This document shows, piece by piece, positions 35,590 to 47,080 of a DNA stretch of 49,553 nucleotides. Origin of the DNA: Syncephalis fuscata (taxonomy: Eukaryota; Zoopagomycota; Zoopagomycetes; Zoopagales; Piptocephalidaceae); the NCBI GenBank assembly GCA_025786725.1, contig JAHLTZ010000073.1, forward strand, positions 1-49,553, in the 5' to 3' direction. A model generated the notes under the pieces. It saw only the letters and a list, made by a program, of their open reading frames with translations. It did not search any database and was not told the DNA's origin. The position numbers were made by a program, and so were the translations under genes. The stretch's first letter is position 1, and every line of letters begins with the position of its first letter.

Positions 35590-37800
35590 CTTATTGGTCA
35601 TTGATTATCACAATTTAGCTATAGTAATTGAATAAGTTTATGGCGCTAAATAGAAATAAAATACAACTAAAAATTGATTATATTTATTGATATTGAATAA
35701 CGCTATTATTTTATAGCAAACATAGCTAAAAATAAAATTCGAATGCCTTGTAGCATTTCATTATTAACGCAGCATATCAATTCATACAACTGCGCATATA
35801 TTTACAACTAATAATCATCTACTCGTCATATCGTCGTAATAAGCGTTTATTACTAGTAATTAGTGCTAATATCCGATACATATATTACTATTGTCTGTTT
35901 ACAAGTGTTGTTAACGAATTATCCAAGCACATGGTTTATATCTTCGTCATTTTGAAATACCAATAAAATACTGGTTTACAAATTTAAATATAAAATTGTC
36001 AGGTTAATACTAAAACAATATGTAGTAGTATTAAAAGAACAATTATAATGTAAATGAGTGGTAAAAATGCAATGTAATGTGAGCTAAGTAATAATAATAG
36101 TAGTAGTTTAATTAATAAACCAGTTATAAGTTTATGTATGACTTTACGTATAATCAAGCAAATTACTTGATATTTTGCACAAGTATTCATATAGCATATA
36201 GATAGCTGCTGGTAAAGTATAGTGCTGTTGTATTGCGTGATGATACAGTAACTACGATAATAAGTCAATAAATGTACAAAAATAGCAGTTTTTAGTTAAT
36301 CATGGCTTATATACTTAATATACAGCAAAACGATAGCCAGATTCGAGTTTTCCATGCTTGAATGTACCATTTGGTATAGTTTATAAAAAAATAAATTTTG
36401 CAAAAAAAGTTGGTCAAAATGCAGTTTACGTAAATATTTGACAAACATCTAATCTATATGTATATTAATAACATAAATTGTCACGGTATGTAGATATTCA
36501 TACATACTACCTCGCTGCTATCTTTGTTTTGACGTTGTAGAGTGCTTTGTGTTTACTTTATATTGAATACTTTTTCAGTATTAAAATTTCTAAAATTATG
36601 GAATTTACTTCTTGTTAACAACTATTTATGTAAATTGCATTTTGACCAACTTTTTTTGCAAAATTTATTTTTTTATAAACTATATCAAACGGTATATTCA
36701 AGCATGGAAAACTCGAATCCGGCAATTGTTTTGCTGTATATTAAGTATATAAGCCATGATTGCCTAAAAACTGACATTTTTGTACATTTATTAGTGTATT
36801 ATTGCAATTACTACATCATCACACAATGCAATAATGATATACTTTGCCAGCAGCTATCTATATGCCATATAAATACTTGTACAAAATATCAAGTAATTTG
36901 CTTTATTATACGTAAAGTCATACATAAACTTATGGCTGGTTTATTAATTAAATTATTACCATTATTATTGCTTAACTCACATTACATTGCATTTTTACCA
37001 CCTACGCTATAATCACTTTTAAATATGAGTATAGTTATTATAAATAAAAAATATTAAATTGTATGTTGGTTATGTGTAATAAAAATAACAAATAATGCCA
37101 TTTTACAATGTTCATGGCTATTGTACATCAATGTTAAGGTGTTTTACAATGATTTTGGCTATATTGAATAAACAAAACTTTGTATGATGATCATTGCTAA
37201 TTAAAAGTAAAAGCGAGCGAATCAAAATAATTGTAAATGGTGTTCATCACAAATAAATAATGATTTTATTGCATTTATAATTTTATAAGCTATAAACTAT
37301 ATGATCAAGTAACATCTTATTGTAATGGTATTCTATAACTTTATCTTTTAATGCTTATTAGCACTTATTTTAACACAGAATACAACTCATTGGTTAGTTG
37401 ATACAGTTATTGATAGTAAATCTAATGTACAATTGCCATTAATTACCACAGTTGAACTATAATAAACTCAATACTCTGTATGGTATTACCTAGCAATAAG
37501 ATGGAGCTAGAGACTGGTAATTCACTTTATTGATACAGAATAACACTATCATTGTATAGCAAATACAGCTAATATTAGAATTTGAATACTTTGTATGTTT
37601 CATCAGTAACGCAGCATGTTAGTTTATGTGAAGCTCATATGCTCACAACTAACAAGTAGCTACTCGTCATATTGTCGTAATAAGCATTTGTTACTAGTAA
37701 TTAATGCTAATATCCGATAGGTATATTATTCTTGTGATCGATCATATGCGACTTTGACTGGTGATCCAATCACATGGTATATCCCAGTCACACTTTTACA
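35590..37800. mobile_element. large palindromic repeat, family B, copy 2
   Basis: Inverted relative to copy 1 at 17278-19560: the central spacer (36430-36610) is the reverse complement of 18595-18770, and 37020-37600 is the reverse complement of 17278-17860. Arms are 35999-36430 and 36610-37020, one unit each instead of two. The whole is flanked by a direct repeat: 35590-35960 resembles 37430-37800 (shared TCATATTGTCGTAATAAGC and TTACTAGTAATTA). Outward-reading open frames with the same FYKLYQ motif as copy 1 occur in both arms and are not called as genes. Confidence 0.65.
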
Positions 37801-37969
37801 AGACCTTGTCCGGAATATCAAAACAGTAACAATATAAATATAAATCAATAGACAAATGGTATAAATATGCCTTGAACTGAATTTTGAGGTTTAGAATGTA
37901 CAAAAGTAAATTACTCAATACTTTCTGACTAACAAACTAAAGCTTGCTCTAATTATCGATCCAAATATT

Positions 37970-38332
37970 ATCCAGCGTGCTTGTTGCATGAAAAATCATG
38001 CGTGCATTGATTTTCCCAAACAACGTCATACTTCAACATCATGTGTGAGCTTCGTTTAAACAAAACGGCGTTCATTCCTATCATAATGCTCAGTATGCTT
38101 ATTGCTGCACGAAAAATCATGCGTGCATTGATTTTCCCAAACAACGTCATACTTCAACATCATGTGTGAGCTTCGTTTAAACAAAACGGCGTTCATTCCT
38201 ATCATAATGCTCAGTATGCTTATTGCTGCACGAAAAACCATGCGTGCATCGATTTTCCCAAATAAAATCATACTTCCAAGACCATGCGTTAGTCTTGTTT
38301 AAATAGACTAATATTGATCCCCCATTACAATC
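37970..38332. repeat. 121-bp tandem repeat, three copies
   Basis: The landmark AAAAATCATGCGTGCATTGA recurs at 37991, 38112 and (changed to AAAAACCATG) 38233, exactly 121 bp apart. The first two units are almost identical, the third diverged at its right end. The array lies directly upstream of the secreted Asn/Gln-rich protein gene, its third unit ending about 100 bp before the ATG. Confidence 0.9.
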
Positions 38333-38430
38333 TTAACATATTCGTTACTTTACCTTCTATTCTACTACTATAGTTTCTGTTAAATAACCCACATCCCAGT
38401 ATATCTGTTTATATACCAACTTGTATCAAC

Positions 38431-38967
38431 ATGAAGACTTCTATTGCAGTTGTTTGCGCCGTTACCATTGCTCTCATAGCTAGTGCCGCTATAGTCGATG
38501 CAAAGCCAACTCGACTTCGCCGTTCAGTTAAAGTGCGCAGAGCCCCTCAGGGAAATGTGCAACCTAATCATCGGACAGACAGTATGGGAAATCTTGTTGC
38601 CAACATTTTGAGTAATAGTGGTTCAGGAAAAATAGGCCAATCTTCTAATGCTAATAGCGACCAAAATAATTTTGACAATCAATATAGCAACTTAAAGGGT
38701 GCGGCGGATGTGAATACAGATGCAGTTGCAGGCAATCAAGAAGCAAATCTTGTCAAAAATCAAGGCTCCGCCGCAATAATGCAAGATGCGAATGGTAATC
38801 AAGATGCGGCCCAAGTTAAAAATACGTTTAGTGCAAACCAGGGAAATTCAAACGCGGTATTCGACGTTGACAATATGGATGCTGCGGCTAGAAACACCAG
38901 TAAAGAAAACAAAATAGCGCAATTTAAGGATAATAATGATGCCACAAATACTTTTATCAACCAGTAA
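38431..38967 (+). CDS. small secreted Asn/Gln/Ala-rich protein
   Basis: Single exon, 178 aa. A clear signal peptide (MKTSIAVVCAVTIALIASAA, cleavage probably after VDA) is followed by a basic stretch with RR sites (LRRSVKVRRAPQG) that look like Kex2 processing sites. The mature part, from about residue 40, is rich in Asn, Gln, Ala, Asp and Ser, has no Cys and almost no aromatic residues, and shows loose repeats in which Q and N recur every few residues (GNQEANLVKNQGSAAIMQ, GNQDAAQVKNTFSANQGN). This spacing is reminiscent of amyloid or beta-solenoid secreted proteins such as curlins, but I cannot assign homology. Likely role is at the cell surface or outside the cell. Upstream lies a 121-bp tandem array that may affect its expression. 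Confidence 0.8.
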   Translation: MKTSIAVVCAVTIALIASAAIVDAKPTRLRRSVKVRRAPQGNVQPNHRTDSMGNLVANILSNSGSGKIGQSSNANSDQNNFDNQYSNLKGAADVNTDAVAGNQEANLVKNQGSAAIMQDANGNQDAAQVKNTFSANQGNSNAVFDVDNMDAAARNTSKENKIAQFKDNNDATNTFINQ

Positions 38968-39707
38968 TTGATACCGGTACATATGGAACAACAAAATTTA
39001 TGACTGAACTTGATTGCAAAATCATTATTCAATCAAGCCTTATCCAGTTACTTAGCAATATAATAAACCATGTTCTTTAATCAATTCCATTTAGTTAAAC
39101 TTTGAATCAGTTTTTTCCATTTATTGTTTATTGACGGTATTTCTAAATGTAAATAATTTTGCTTGATTATTCTTATTTAATTGAATAGTTTTATAGTAAT
39201 AAACATTATGGCCTACTTAGTAGCTATAATGTCATTCAAAATACAGTTTAATAACAAATCAATATTGTAATGAAGTTTATCCTGTTGTAGTTTGTATACT
39301 TGTAGCTTTTATAACTGCTCCAACCATGGCGGACGCTATACCAAGACGGCTTTGTTGTGCTGTTGTGGCATTTTCTACAAACGACATTCAGCACTAGGGG
39401 GCTTAATAAACTGAACTTTTTTAAGCTTGAGCATGCTAAGAGAGAACCTTTAATTACACTTTTAATAAAACTAAAAGTAAACACGCCAGAATAAGTGTAA
39501 AATAACTCGTTTAATAAGTGTTAGATTTTTATTAAAAACAAAATCGATTAGCAATTGCTATTCAGTTCATTCATTCATTCTAGCCAATACTTTTAGTTAA
39601 TTCAATTTTAAATCAATGAATTATTATATCACCAACAAGGCTACAGCTATTTGTATCTATTAAACTATGCAAACTTTTAATAATAAACATATTTATTTAT
39701 TTCATCT
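38968..39707. other. intergenic, nothing identified
   Basis: AT-rich spacer between two convergent genes (secreted protein plus, Rpb11 minus). Minus-strand frames here are not supported. Confidence 0.35.
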
Positions 39708-40318
39708 CTAAAAGTCCATGTCCATGCCACGACGAGTTCCTGTCATCGTATCGTATTCTCCCGGTGCCTCAAGTCTGGCTCGCGTTGCTTCATCCTATTA
39801 TCCATAGTTATTATTGACAATCGTTAGTATTTAATGAATACAATGCGCATCGATCAATAACAATCGCTTACCTTAAATCGCGCCTTCATCGTTCCCAGTG
39901 TATTTTGCAACTGATGAATAGCCTTGCGCATTGCATCGACTGGTGTATGATCATCATCTGTTTGAACCTTGATTTTTACGCGATATTCCAATGGATGCGC
40001 CACTTGGTAACCGGCAAACAAAACAGCTGGATCCTTCATCAACTGTCTAGTAATCCCATTAAACAAATAAATAAGCGATAGCTATTGCAATTAGGCGTAA
40101 CAACTTACATCTTCATAATATTACCTAGCGTATGAGTTTCTTTTTCAAGTACAAATGTTGCAGCATTGGGAATCTTTGTATCCAATTCCATACGCAATCT
40201 ACATACCAACGCTACAGTTAGATTCCAATCTAAACAAGCAATTGGCTGCTAAAGCGTGGCCTTACTTTGGAATGTCATCTTGATCGGAAAAGAAGTTGAA
40301 TCGCTCAGGCTGCGCCAT
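39708..40318 (-). CDS. RPB11: RNA polymerase II subunit Rpb11
   Basis: Four exons give 134 aa: 40318-40266, 40198-40109, 40046-39872, 39794-39708. Rpb11 pairs with Rpb3 as the alpha-like dimer that nucleates Pol II assembly in the nucleus. The protein starts MAQPERFNFF, continues with KIPNAATFVLEKETHTLGNIM, the diagnostic alpha-like motif, then KDPAVLFAGYQVAHPLEYRV and a C-terminal helix. It is slightly longer than the usual 115-120 residues because of a short tail (TGTRRGMDMDF). It is divergent from the TMEM184-like gene with 437 bp between start codons. Confidence 0.95.
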
Positions 40319-40755
40319 AGTGATAAGAGTGATTACAATAACCGCGCTACGATAGGTAATAATAGTATATGTATATAGAGCGGAAAGAGTGCAAAACAGT
40401 TATGACGCATATTTTGTGTGAGTATGAAAATACGCTTTGTTCTTTTCTTTCCAGTATTCAAGTCGCCATTTCCACTTTGCCAAAGGGCCGACGTTGACAC
40501 ACACACACACACGTACTCTTACGTTGTGTCCGCGTAACGTGTTCCTCGTTCTTCTCCTTCCCCTCCTCTTGCTCTATGAATTACCAGTATTGAATTTCTT
40601 GATAAACTGTTTTACGTAAACAATAGTATTATTTATATGTTATACAGTCGTTGACTTGTCGTCTGCTACAGTGTGTGACCGGTTTCTTATCAGTATTATT
40701 GTTGAATCCTTCTTCTTTTTCTTCTTCTTCTTCTTCCTTGTCTATATCAGTGGAT
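40319..40755. promoter_or_regulatory. divergent promoter region with CA microsatellite
   Basis: Shared upstream region of Rpb11 and the TMEM184-like gene. Contains an (AC)n tract at about 40497-40512 and a TTC-rich run (about 40710-40738) in the presumed 5' UTR of the plus-strand gene. The open frame extends upstream of 40756 but without an ATG. Confidence 0.5.
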
Positions 40756-42709
40756 ATGTCAGTGCCGCCAGTGGTGGCCAAGGCTGAATTGGCGCACGGT
40801 TGGATTCTTGCTGCAGGTTTTTTTTCTACTTTAGCCACATTGATATCTGTTGTAACTACTATTTTGCATTTAAGAAATTATCGTCGACCGGTAAGTCGGT
40901 TCTGTTGACAATTTAATATAGACCTTTAACCAATATATATATAATTATAACAACGTGCAATGAATAGAATGCACAACACTTTGTTGTTCGTATTATAGGC
41001 ATGTAAGTAACTCTATCTTTATGCTATCTGTAAAGCATTATCAACGATACCATCATTATAACTGTATTCTAGGGTGCCTGTCTATGCCATTTCATCGTGG
41101 CTCAGTCTTGTATCACTTAACGCTGCCTTTTACGTGGATGCTATACGAGATATTTATGAGGTAAGTTTATTTTAATATAACTATATATATATATAGTTAT
41201 AAATATATTAACAAACTATCAAGGCATTTGTTGTCTACTGCTTTTTCAATCTACTTGTTACATTCTTGGGCGGTGAACGAGAACTACTCTACAAGCTACA
41301 TACACGATCACCAGTTGAATATATCTGGCCTGTTCGCCTTTGGGTAAAGGAAATGGATGTAAGTAGATCATTTTACTTGGCAAAATAGTGTTTATTAATA
41401 GCTGTATTAACTAGGCCGGCGATCCATACACATTTTTATCGATCAAGGTAATTTACAGTGTATTACAATCGACCCATTTTTAACAATATTTAATAGAGAG
41501 GCATCCTTCAATTTGTTTATATCAAGCCTATATTGGCTGTATTAACTATGATTCTTAAACTGTTTGATACTTATGGGGATGGTGACTTGTCGTTGGATAG
41601 TGGATATTTCTGGATTACTGTAGTCTACAATGTGACCTTTTCCTGGTGTCTTTACTGTCTTAGCATGTTTTTTCTAGCAACACATCATGATTTGGAACCA
41701 TTTCGGTATGTTGCACCACTATGACACTTTATAGATTGCTAATTATACATACACAGTGCGGTACCAAAATTTCTTTGTATTAAAGCAATCATTTTTTTTT
41801 CATTCTGGCAAGGTGTGGGCATTTCACTTCTGGTAAAGATTGGTATTATTCATAATAGTAAGTAAACTATAGCTTTGCAAATATTAGTATTAACCACATC
41901 TATAGCCGAGCTATTTACCGCAGATAACATATCTGTGGCTATGCAAGACTTTCTGATATGTTTAGAAATGGTACCAGCTGCTATAGGCCACTGGTAAGTT
42001 GATACTATACACTAACACTGATTAATATATTAAATATTAAATATTAAATTAATATGGCAGGAATGCATTTTCTTATCGTGACTATATTGCATCCGATCTG
42101 GCGGGGCGCATGCCTATGTTCTACGCTCTTAGAGATGCGTTTGGCTATAAGGATGTGTGGCAAGATACAATAACTACTGTATCGGGCACTGAATTCAACT
42201 ACCGCACCTTTGAGCCAGCCGATGGTGTTGCTGCTTCCTGGCAGAAACGGATCAATACCGGCCTTCGTTATAGCCATGGTGGTCGTGGCAAATACTGGAT
42301 TGTTAACGAATACGATGACTCTATGCAAGGCCATCATCGTGCTGAAAGTAGCCAGCACACATCAAGTGCAATGCCGACATCGCAAGACTGGGAGGATCCA
42401 GAAGCAAGCGGCATGCTAGGCTTTCAAGAGGCCACCTGGGACGTGGAAGCAGAACAAACCTATGCCGAGGCCCGAGATATGATCTATGGCGATGTCAACT
42501 ATCCAGTACTGACAATACGACCATCAAGACGCTTAATGAGCGCGGAAAGTGGCGGTCGCTATGGTATCAATACGAACGCGCCATCACGGACCATGCCACC
42601 ACGATCAAAGTCTAAAGGCAAGCAACAACAGAAACGAAGAAAGCCACCACTAAGCACTATACCATCCGATGAATCCGTCCCATTGATTATTGATGATTCG
42701 TATGTATGA
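40756..42709 (+). CDS. TMEM184/DUF300 family multi-pass membrane protein
   Basis: Nine exons give 490 aa: 40756-40890, 40968-41002, 41073-41160, 41224-41358, 41415-41447, 41497-41705, 41757-41857, 41906-41993, 42061-42709. About seven hydrophobic segments are visible. Family blocks: IIGMVPVYAISSWLSL, AFYVDAIRDIYEAFVVYCF, GDPYTFLSIKRGILQFVYIKP, and PKFLCIKAIIFFSFWQ, typical of the Ost-alpha/TMEM184 (LAZ1) family. The last exon codes a long cytosolic tail rich in Ser, Gln and Arg with a basic KSKGKQQQKRRK run. Plant LAZ1 acts at the tonoplast and animal Ost-alpha transports steroids; the substrate here is unknown. A 35-nt and a 33-nt exon are needed to keep the frame. Confidence 0.9.
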
Positions 42710-43011
42710 CACAATAGCTTAGCACATTTTTATTATTATTATTATTATTAAGCACATTAAAATAGTCATAAAAGCAGTTTATTGCCAGTGGGGAAAGGTG
42801 GGAAAATTACAAAAGACTTTACTGGTTACCTGTGTTTAATTTCCATAAACGTTTAATTGACACGCTTGTCGTCTCCACATCGATATCACTCACACGCACA
42901 CGCACACGCCTTACCTTCTTTTCTCCGCCTTTCTTCTCATTTGCTGCGTATTTGTATACGTGCGTTACTCTGTGTGTATACTGACTGCTAGTGTTCTACA
43001 AGTACTTCAAA
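42710..43011 (+). promoter_or_regulatory. intergenic region upstream of ALDH6
   Basis: Contains an (ATT)n run at about 42731-42750, a CACACG microsatellite at about 42888-42908 and a CTTTTCTCC pyrimidine tract at about 42917-42940 before the ATG. No other feature seen. Confidence 0.4.
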
Positions 43012-44943
43012 ATGACTATGGTTAATATGCTACGCGTTGGCCAAGTTCGTTCCCGTCTAAGCTCGTATGTATTGGTTCACAGCCATAGCAATAATAGCAA
43101 TAATACACGCCTACTAATCAGTCTGGTTGCACTTCATTAGACGCTTGACCCGCACACTAGCTACGCAAGCCTCCAATACAACCAAGCTGCTTATTAACGG
43201 CGAGTGGACTGAGTCGCAAACCGATACTTGGTATGATGTCCATAATCCAGCCACCCAAGAGCTAGTAACTCGTGTACCACAAGCAACACCGCAGGAGCTT
43301 AAAGAAGCTACCCATGCAGCCAGTTTGGCCTTTAAGCAATGGCGCAACAGCTCTGTACTCAGCCGTCAGCGTATTATGCTTGACTTGCAAAAGGCCATTC
43401 GAGATAATATGGTAATTAATAATGTATTAATAATTAGTAAGCAACTAATACAGGTATACTATTCATTTTAGGATGAAATAGCAAAGTCAATTACCACCGA
43501 ACAAGGAAAGACGTTTGGTGATGCGAAAGGAGATGTTTTACGTGGATTACGTATGTCTAATAAATTTACTATCTAATATTACAGTTCTAACAGCTAGTAT
43601 TTACAGAGGTGGTCGAATCAGCCTGTGCCATTACCGATCAATTGAAAGGTGAACAAATGGCAGTGGCAACCGATATGGACACGTATACTATTCGTGAACC
43701 ACTAGGCGTGACAGCTGGTATTACACCGTAAGTATTTGAACATCTATATGTATATACTACAAAACTAACCTATATAATGATAGATTTAACTTCCCGGCTA
43801 TGATTCCATTGTGGATGTTCCCCTTGTCGATTGCTTGCGGTAATACAATGGTGCTTAAGCCTAGTGAACGTGATCCAGGTGCCACAGCTATCTTGGCAGA
43901 CTTGGCCGTTCAGTGTGGTGTACCTAAAGGTGTACTGAACATTGTACATGGCGGCAAACCAACCGTTGATTTCTTATGTGATGATCCAGCCATTCGAGCC
44001 ATTAGCTTTGTGGGTAGCGACCGTGTCGGCAAGTATATCCACGATCGCGGCACACAGAACGGCAAGCGAGTTCAGGCCAACTTGGGTGCAAAGAACCATG
44101 GTGTCATTTTACCAGATGCCAATAAGGAAGCTACACTTAATCAGCTAGTGGGTGCAGCATTTGGCGCAGCTGGCCAACGCTGCATGGCATTGTCGACGGT
44201 CATTTTTGTCGGCGATAGCAAAAACTGGCTACCTGAATTAGTCGAAAAGGCTAAAAACCTTAAAGTGTCAGGTGGTTTTGATCCAAATGCCGATCTTGGA
44301 CCGCTAATTACACCCGAGGCCAAGTCGCGTGTTGAATCAATCATTGCTTCAAGCACAGAAGAAGGTGCAGAAGTCCTGTTGGATGGTCGATCGATCAAAA
44401 TGCCAGCACCATACGACAAAGGCAATTTTGTAGGACCAACTATCATTACCGGTGTTAAGGAGAATATGCGCTGCTATCGCGAAGAAATCTTTGGTCCAGT
44501 GTTAGTATGTGTCAGCGTCGATACACTTGATGAAGCGCTAGATCTTATTAATCGCAACGAATACGGCAACGGCACTGCCATCTTCACTACCAACGGTGCT
44601 GCTGCACGCAAGTTCCAAATGCAAGTCGATGTAGGCCAGGTTGGCGTTAATGTACCTATTGTAAGTAGATAGATGCACAATATGCATACTATTACTAACA
44701 AGATGAATAGCCGGTACCATTGCCAATGTTCTCCTTTACCGGCTCACGTGGCTCCATTAGAGGCGATATTAACTTTTATGGTCGCAGGTAAGCTATAGTA
44801 TGATTCGATTAAATCGACCATAGCACTAACACGTATTCTATAGTGGTATTCAGTTCTATACACAACTGAAAACAGTGACTGCATTGTGGCGTCATGAAGA
44901 TGTCCCTGAAAAGAGCTATGTAAACATGCCAGTATTGCATTAA
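43012..44943 (+). CDS. ALDH6A1: methylmalonate-semialdehyde dehydrogenase (mitochondrial)
   Basis: Seven exons give 525 aa: 43012-43064, 43141-43411, 43472-43550, 43607-43727, 43784-44660, 44711-44787, 44844-44943. The enzyme oxidises methylmalonate or malonate semialdehyde to propionyl- or acetyl-CoA using CoA and NAD, in valine and thymine degradation. An Arg-rich N-terminus without acidic residues ([20 protein letters not shown]) should target mitochondria. Catalytic Cys lies in [12 protein letters not shown], the ALDH6 form of the active site; [30 protein letters not shown] and EEIFGPVL are typical, and the C-terminus [15 protein letters not shown] is characteristic of this family. Length equals that of the human enzyme within about 10 residues. 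Confidence 0.95.
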
Positions 44944-45569
44944 TAAACATAAGTGTTGTTACAGCTCATTAATTAAATTGCAGTACAAATAATACTTGGA
45001 AATGAACACAAAATAGATGCAATAAGTGTAGATTATATACAGTTTAAATCACTGCTTTATAGTTTATTTGTTTTACTGATGCTTAAGCAACTGTGTATTT
45101 AATAAAAGTAATAACTAGCTAGTGTATTTGTTTTTGTGTTAATATGTCACTATAACTTAAAACTTACAGTATATATGTTAGCATGGTAATAAACACTGTA
45201 TATTTTACATTACTCGTATTTGAGTACACTGTTTGCACTATCTTTCACCCAAGCTTAATAATGGTATAAACTAGTTTATTAGTAGCAATAAAACAGCCGA
45301 ATTTATCAAAACAATACAGCTATGATTAGTTTTGATAGCCAGTGTGCCATGTAACAAAGACAATAATGTGTGATGATAGTAATCACTAATTATAAAATGA
45401 TAATAAGCAGTGCCATTATTATTACACTAATACAACAAATAATTAATAAACTACCTATATTTGCATATCTATATATCTATGTATACGCAAGCCTTACGCG
45501 ACCAAAAAAACAACAGCGCTTGTTTACGCAGCAGCAAAAATATACAAAAACGCAGCAAAACGGTTAGAG
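44944..45569. other. intergenic, nothing identified
   Basis: AT-rich spacer; 65-residue frame at 45370-45567 runs into the tRNA flank and is rejected. Confidence 0.35.
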
Positions 45570-45641
45570 TACCCCAACCGGGGATCGAACCCGGACCTTT
45601 CGCTTAGAAGGCGAATGCCATATCCATTAGGCTATTGGGGC
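45570..45641 (-). tRNA. tRNA-Arg (anticodon TCT)
   Basis: 72 nt without intron, read on the minus strand. The acceptor arm is GCCCCAA with TTGGGGT (G1-T72 wobble) and discriminator A. D arm GCC...GGC, anticodon stem TTCGC/GCGAA around loop CTTCTAA, and T arm CGGGTTCGATCCCCG are all intact. Box B GGTTCGATCCC is perfect. Anticodon TCT reads AGA. A TTTT termination run is not immediately downstream (downstream strand reads CTCTAACCGTTTTGCT; TTTT begins 11 nt after the gene), consistent with a functional Pol III gene. Confidence 0.95.
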
Positions 45642-47080
45642 AAAAGTGGTCAAAATATTTCCCTTCTTGGAAAACGCAAATTACATATATATTTCATAAA
45701 TCACGTGACGTACAAATAAAACAGCTAATTGTACTTTGATTATTGCTACGATATATTTCAGTATGTATTGATGTTATTTACGTTATAAAAATGCCAGCTT
45801 TTATATTCACTAAGCGCATAATAAAATTACTTGTAAACAATAATAAATACTATTGGCAAGTGTTTATTTTTAAATTAATTAATTAACTTTTAATTATTTA
45901 TCAATAAACTAATTATTAGTTTACTTTGCCATATATTGACATGTATGCTAAAGTTATATGGCGTGCACTCATTGTAATGATAGATACTTATATAAAGTAT
46001 TATAGATGTTATGACCAGTCCGGTAGGTCGTGGTGGGTACAGTATATGCAATATGACTTAAAGACAGCCTATTGAATTAGAAAGACAAATATAACTAGGT
46101 GGGATTAAAGTAGATAGCAGAAAATAGCAATTGAATATTGCGGTATTGATTTTCAGAAAATAGAATAAGCAAATAAAGTAGCAAGTATATTTATTGCGTA
46201 TGCATTAGTTATGTGTCAGAATACTGGGTTGATGTCAGAACCGCTTATTGTATTAAGGCTACACATAAACTATTGTATATGTTTGTAATTGTTAGACTTT
46301 TACATTCGGAAAATAAAAGTATTCAACATCAACATATTATGCCGTATATAGCGAATAATAAAATAGTTTAGTTAATATTTAGTCATTCTGACACGTTGAC
46401 TACTTTCTAATACAACATTGGATGTAGTTAGAGGAATGCTTTAAGACACAGTGCTATACTGACTTGTATTCTAATAAGTATGACTACTCAATAGTTTGCA
46501 CAAATAGCATTGAGTTAAATAGCAACTAGAATAATATTGCACATACTATAGCTGCTTATTCTGTGATCAGTGGGGTATGATAATCAAGTCAATATTAAAC
46601 TACTGGTATTTTCGGTAATACAAATATACTATTTTCTGTTGCTAATAAGCTACTAATATTAGAATTGCTGTATTTACTATTTTGTATTGCTATTATCGTT
46701 GTATATCCGGTGCTATTGCTTGCTTGCTGGGTGACTGCAACATGGTGCAACATCATTGCACATCTGACAGTTTTACATGCAATGTATTATCAATGGTTGG
46801 CGTTTTATCGCAAATGGAATAGACTTTATAAAAATTACTCGTATTGATATTGCTAGTGATATTTTATAATCGTAACAATGCTAAAAAACTATCTAGATTA
46901 TTTAGTTGAACGAGACTAGTATTATATCAGTCTGCATTATTATTATCATCACTAGCGAACAAATATAGTTGTTATCATTGATGGGAGACAGCTACAAGTT
47001 TTACTACAGTTATTAATACAAATGCACGTCAAACAATTATATTTTATTAATAGGTGTCAAGCAAATATTAAGCCAAACAA
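45642..47080. other. intergenic, nothing identified
   Basis: AT-rich sequence without a recognisable gene. A 60-residue hydrophobic plus-strand frame at 46665-46847 has neither a convincing context nor conservation I can judge; not called. Confidence 0.35.

Noticed and set aside
35590-37800. Family B copy 2 as an LTR retrotransposon
   Set aside because: There are flanking direct repeats, but no primer binding site, polypurine tract or gag/pol-like frame could be seen between them, and the interior is a palindrome.
38056-38271. Minus-strand open frames in the 121-bp repeats
   Set aside because: Repeat-derived; the 121-bp period is not a multiple of three, so no stable repeat protein can be encoded.
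40968-41002. A 4-nt microexon (GCAT) at 40999-41002 in the TMEM184-like gene
   Set aside because: It gives the wrong phase. Using the earlier acceptor gives a 35-nt exon that keeps the frame and the family motif.
46665-46847. 60-residue hydrophobic plus-strand frame
   Set aside because: Could be a small membrane protein, but length, AT-rich composition and lack of context do not separate it from chance.
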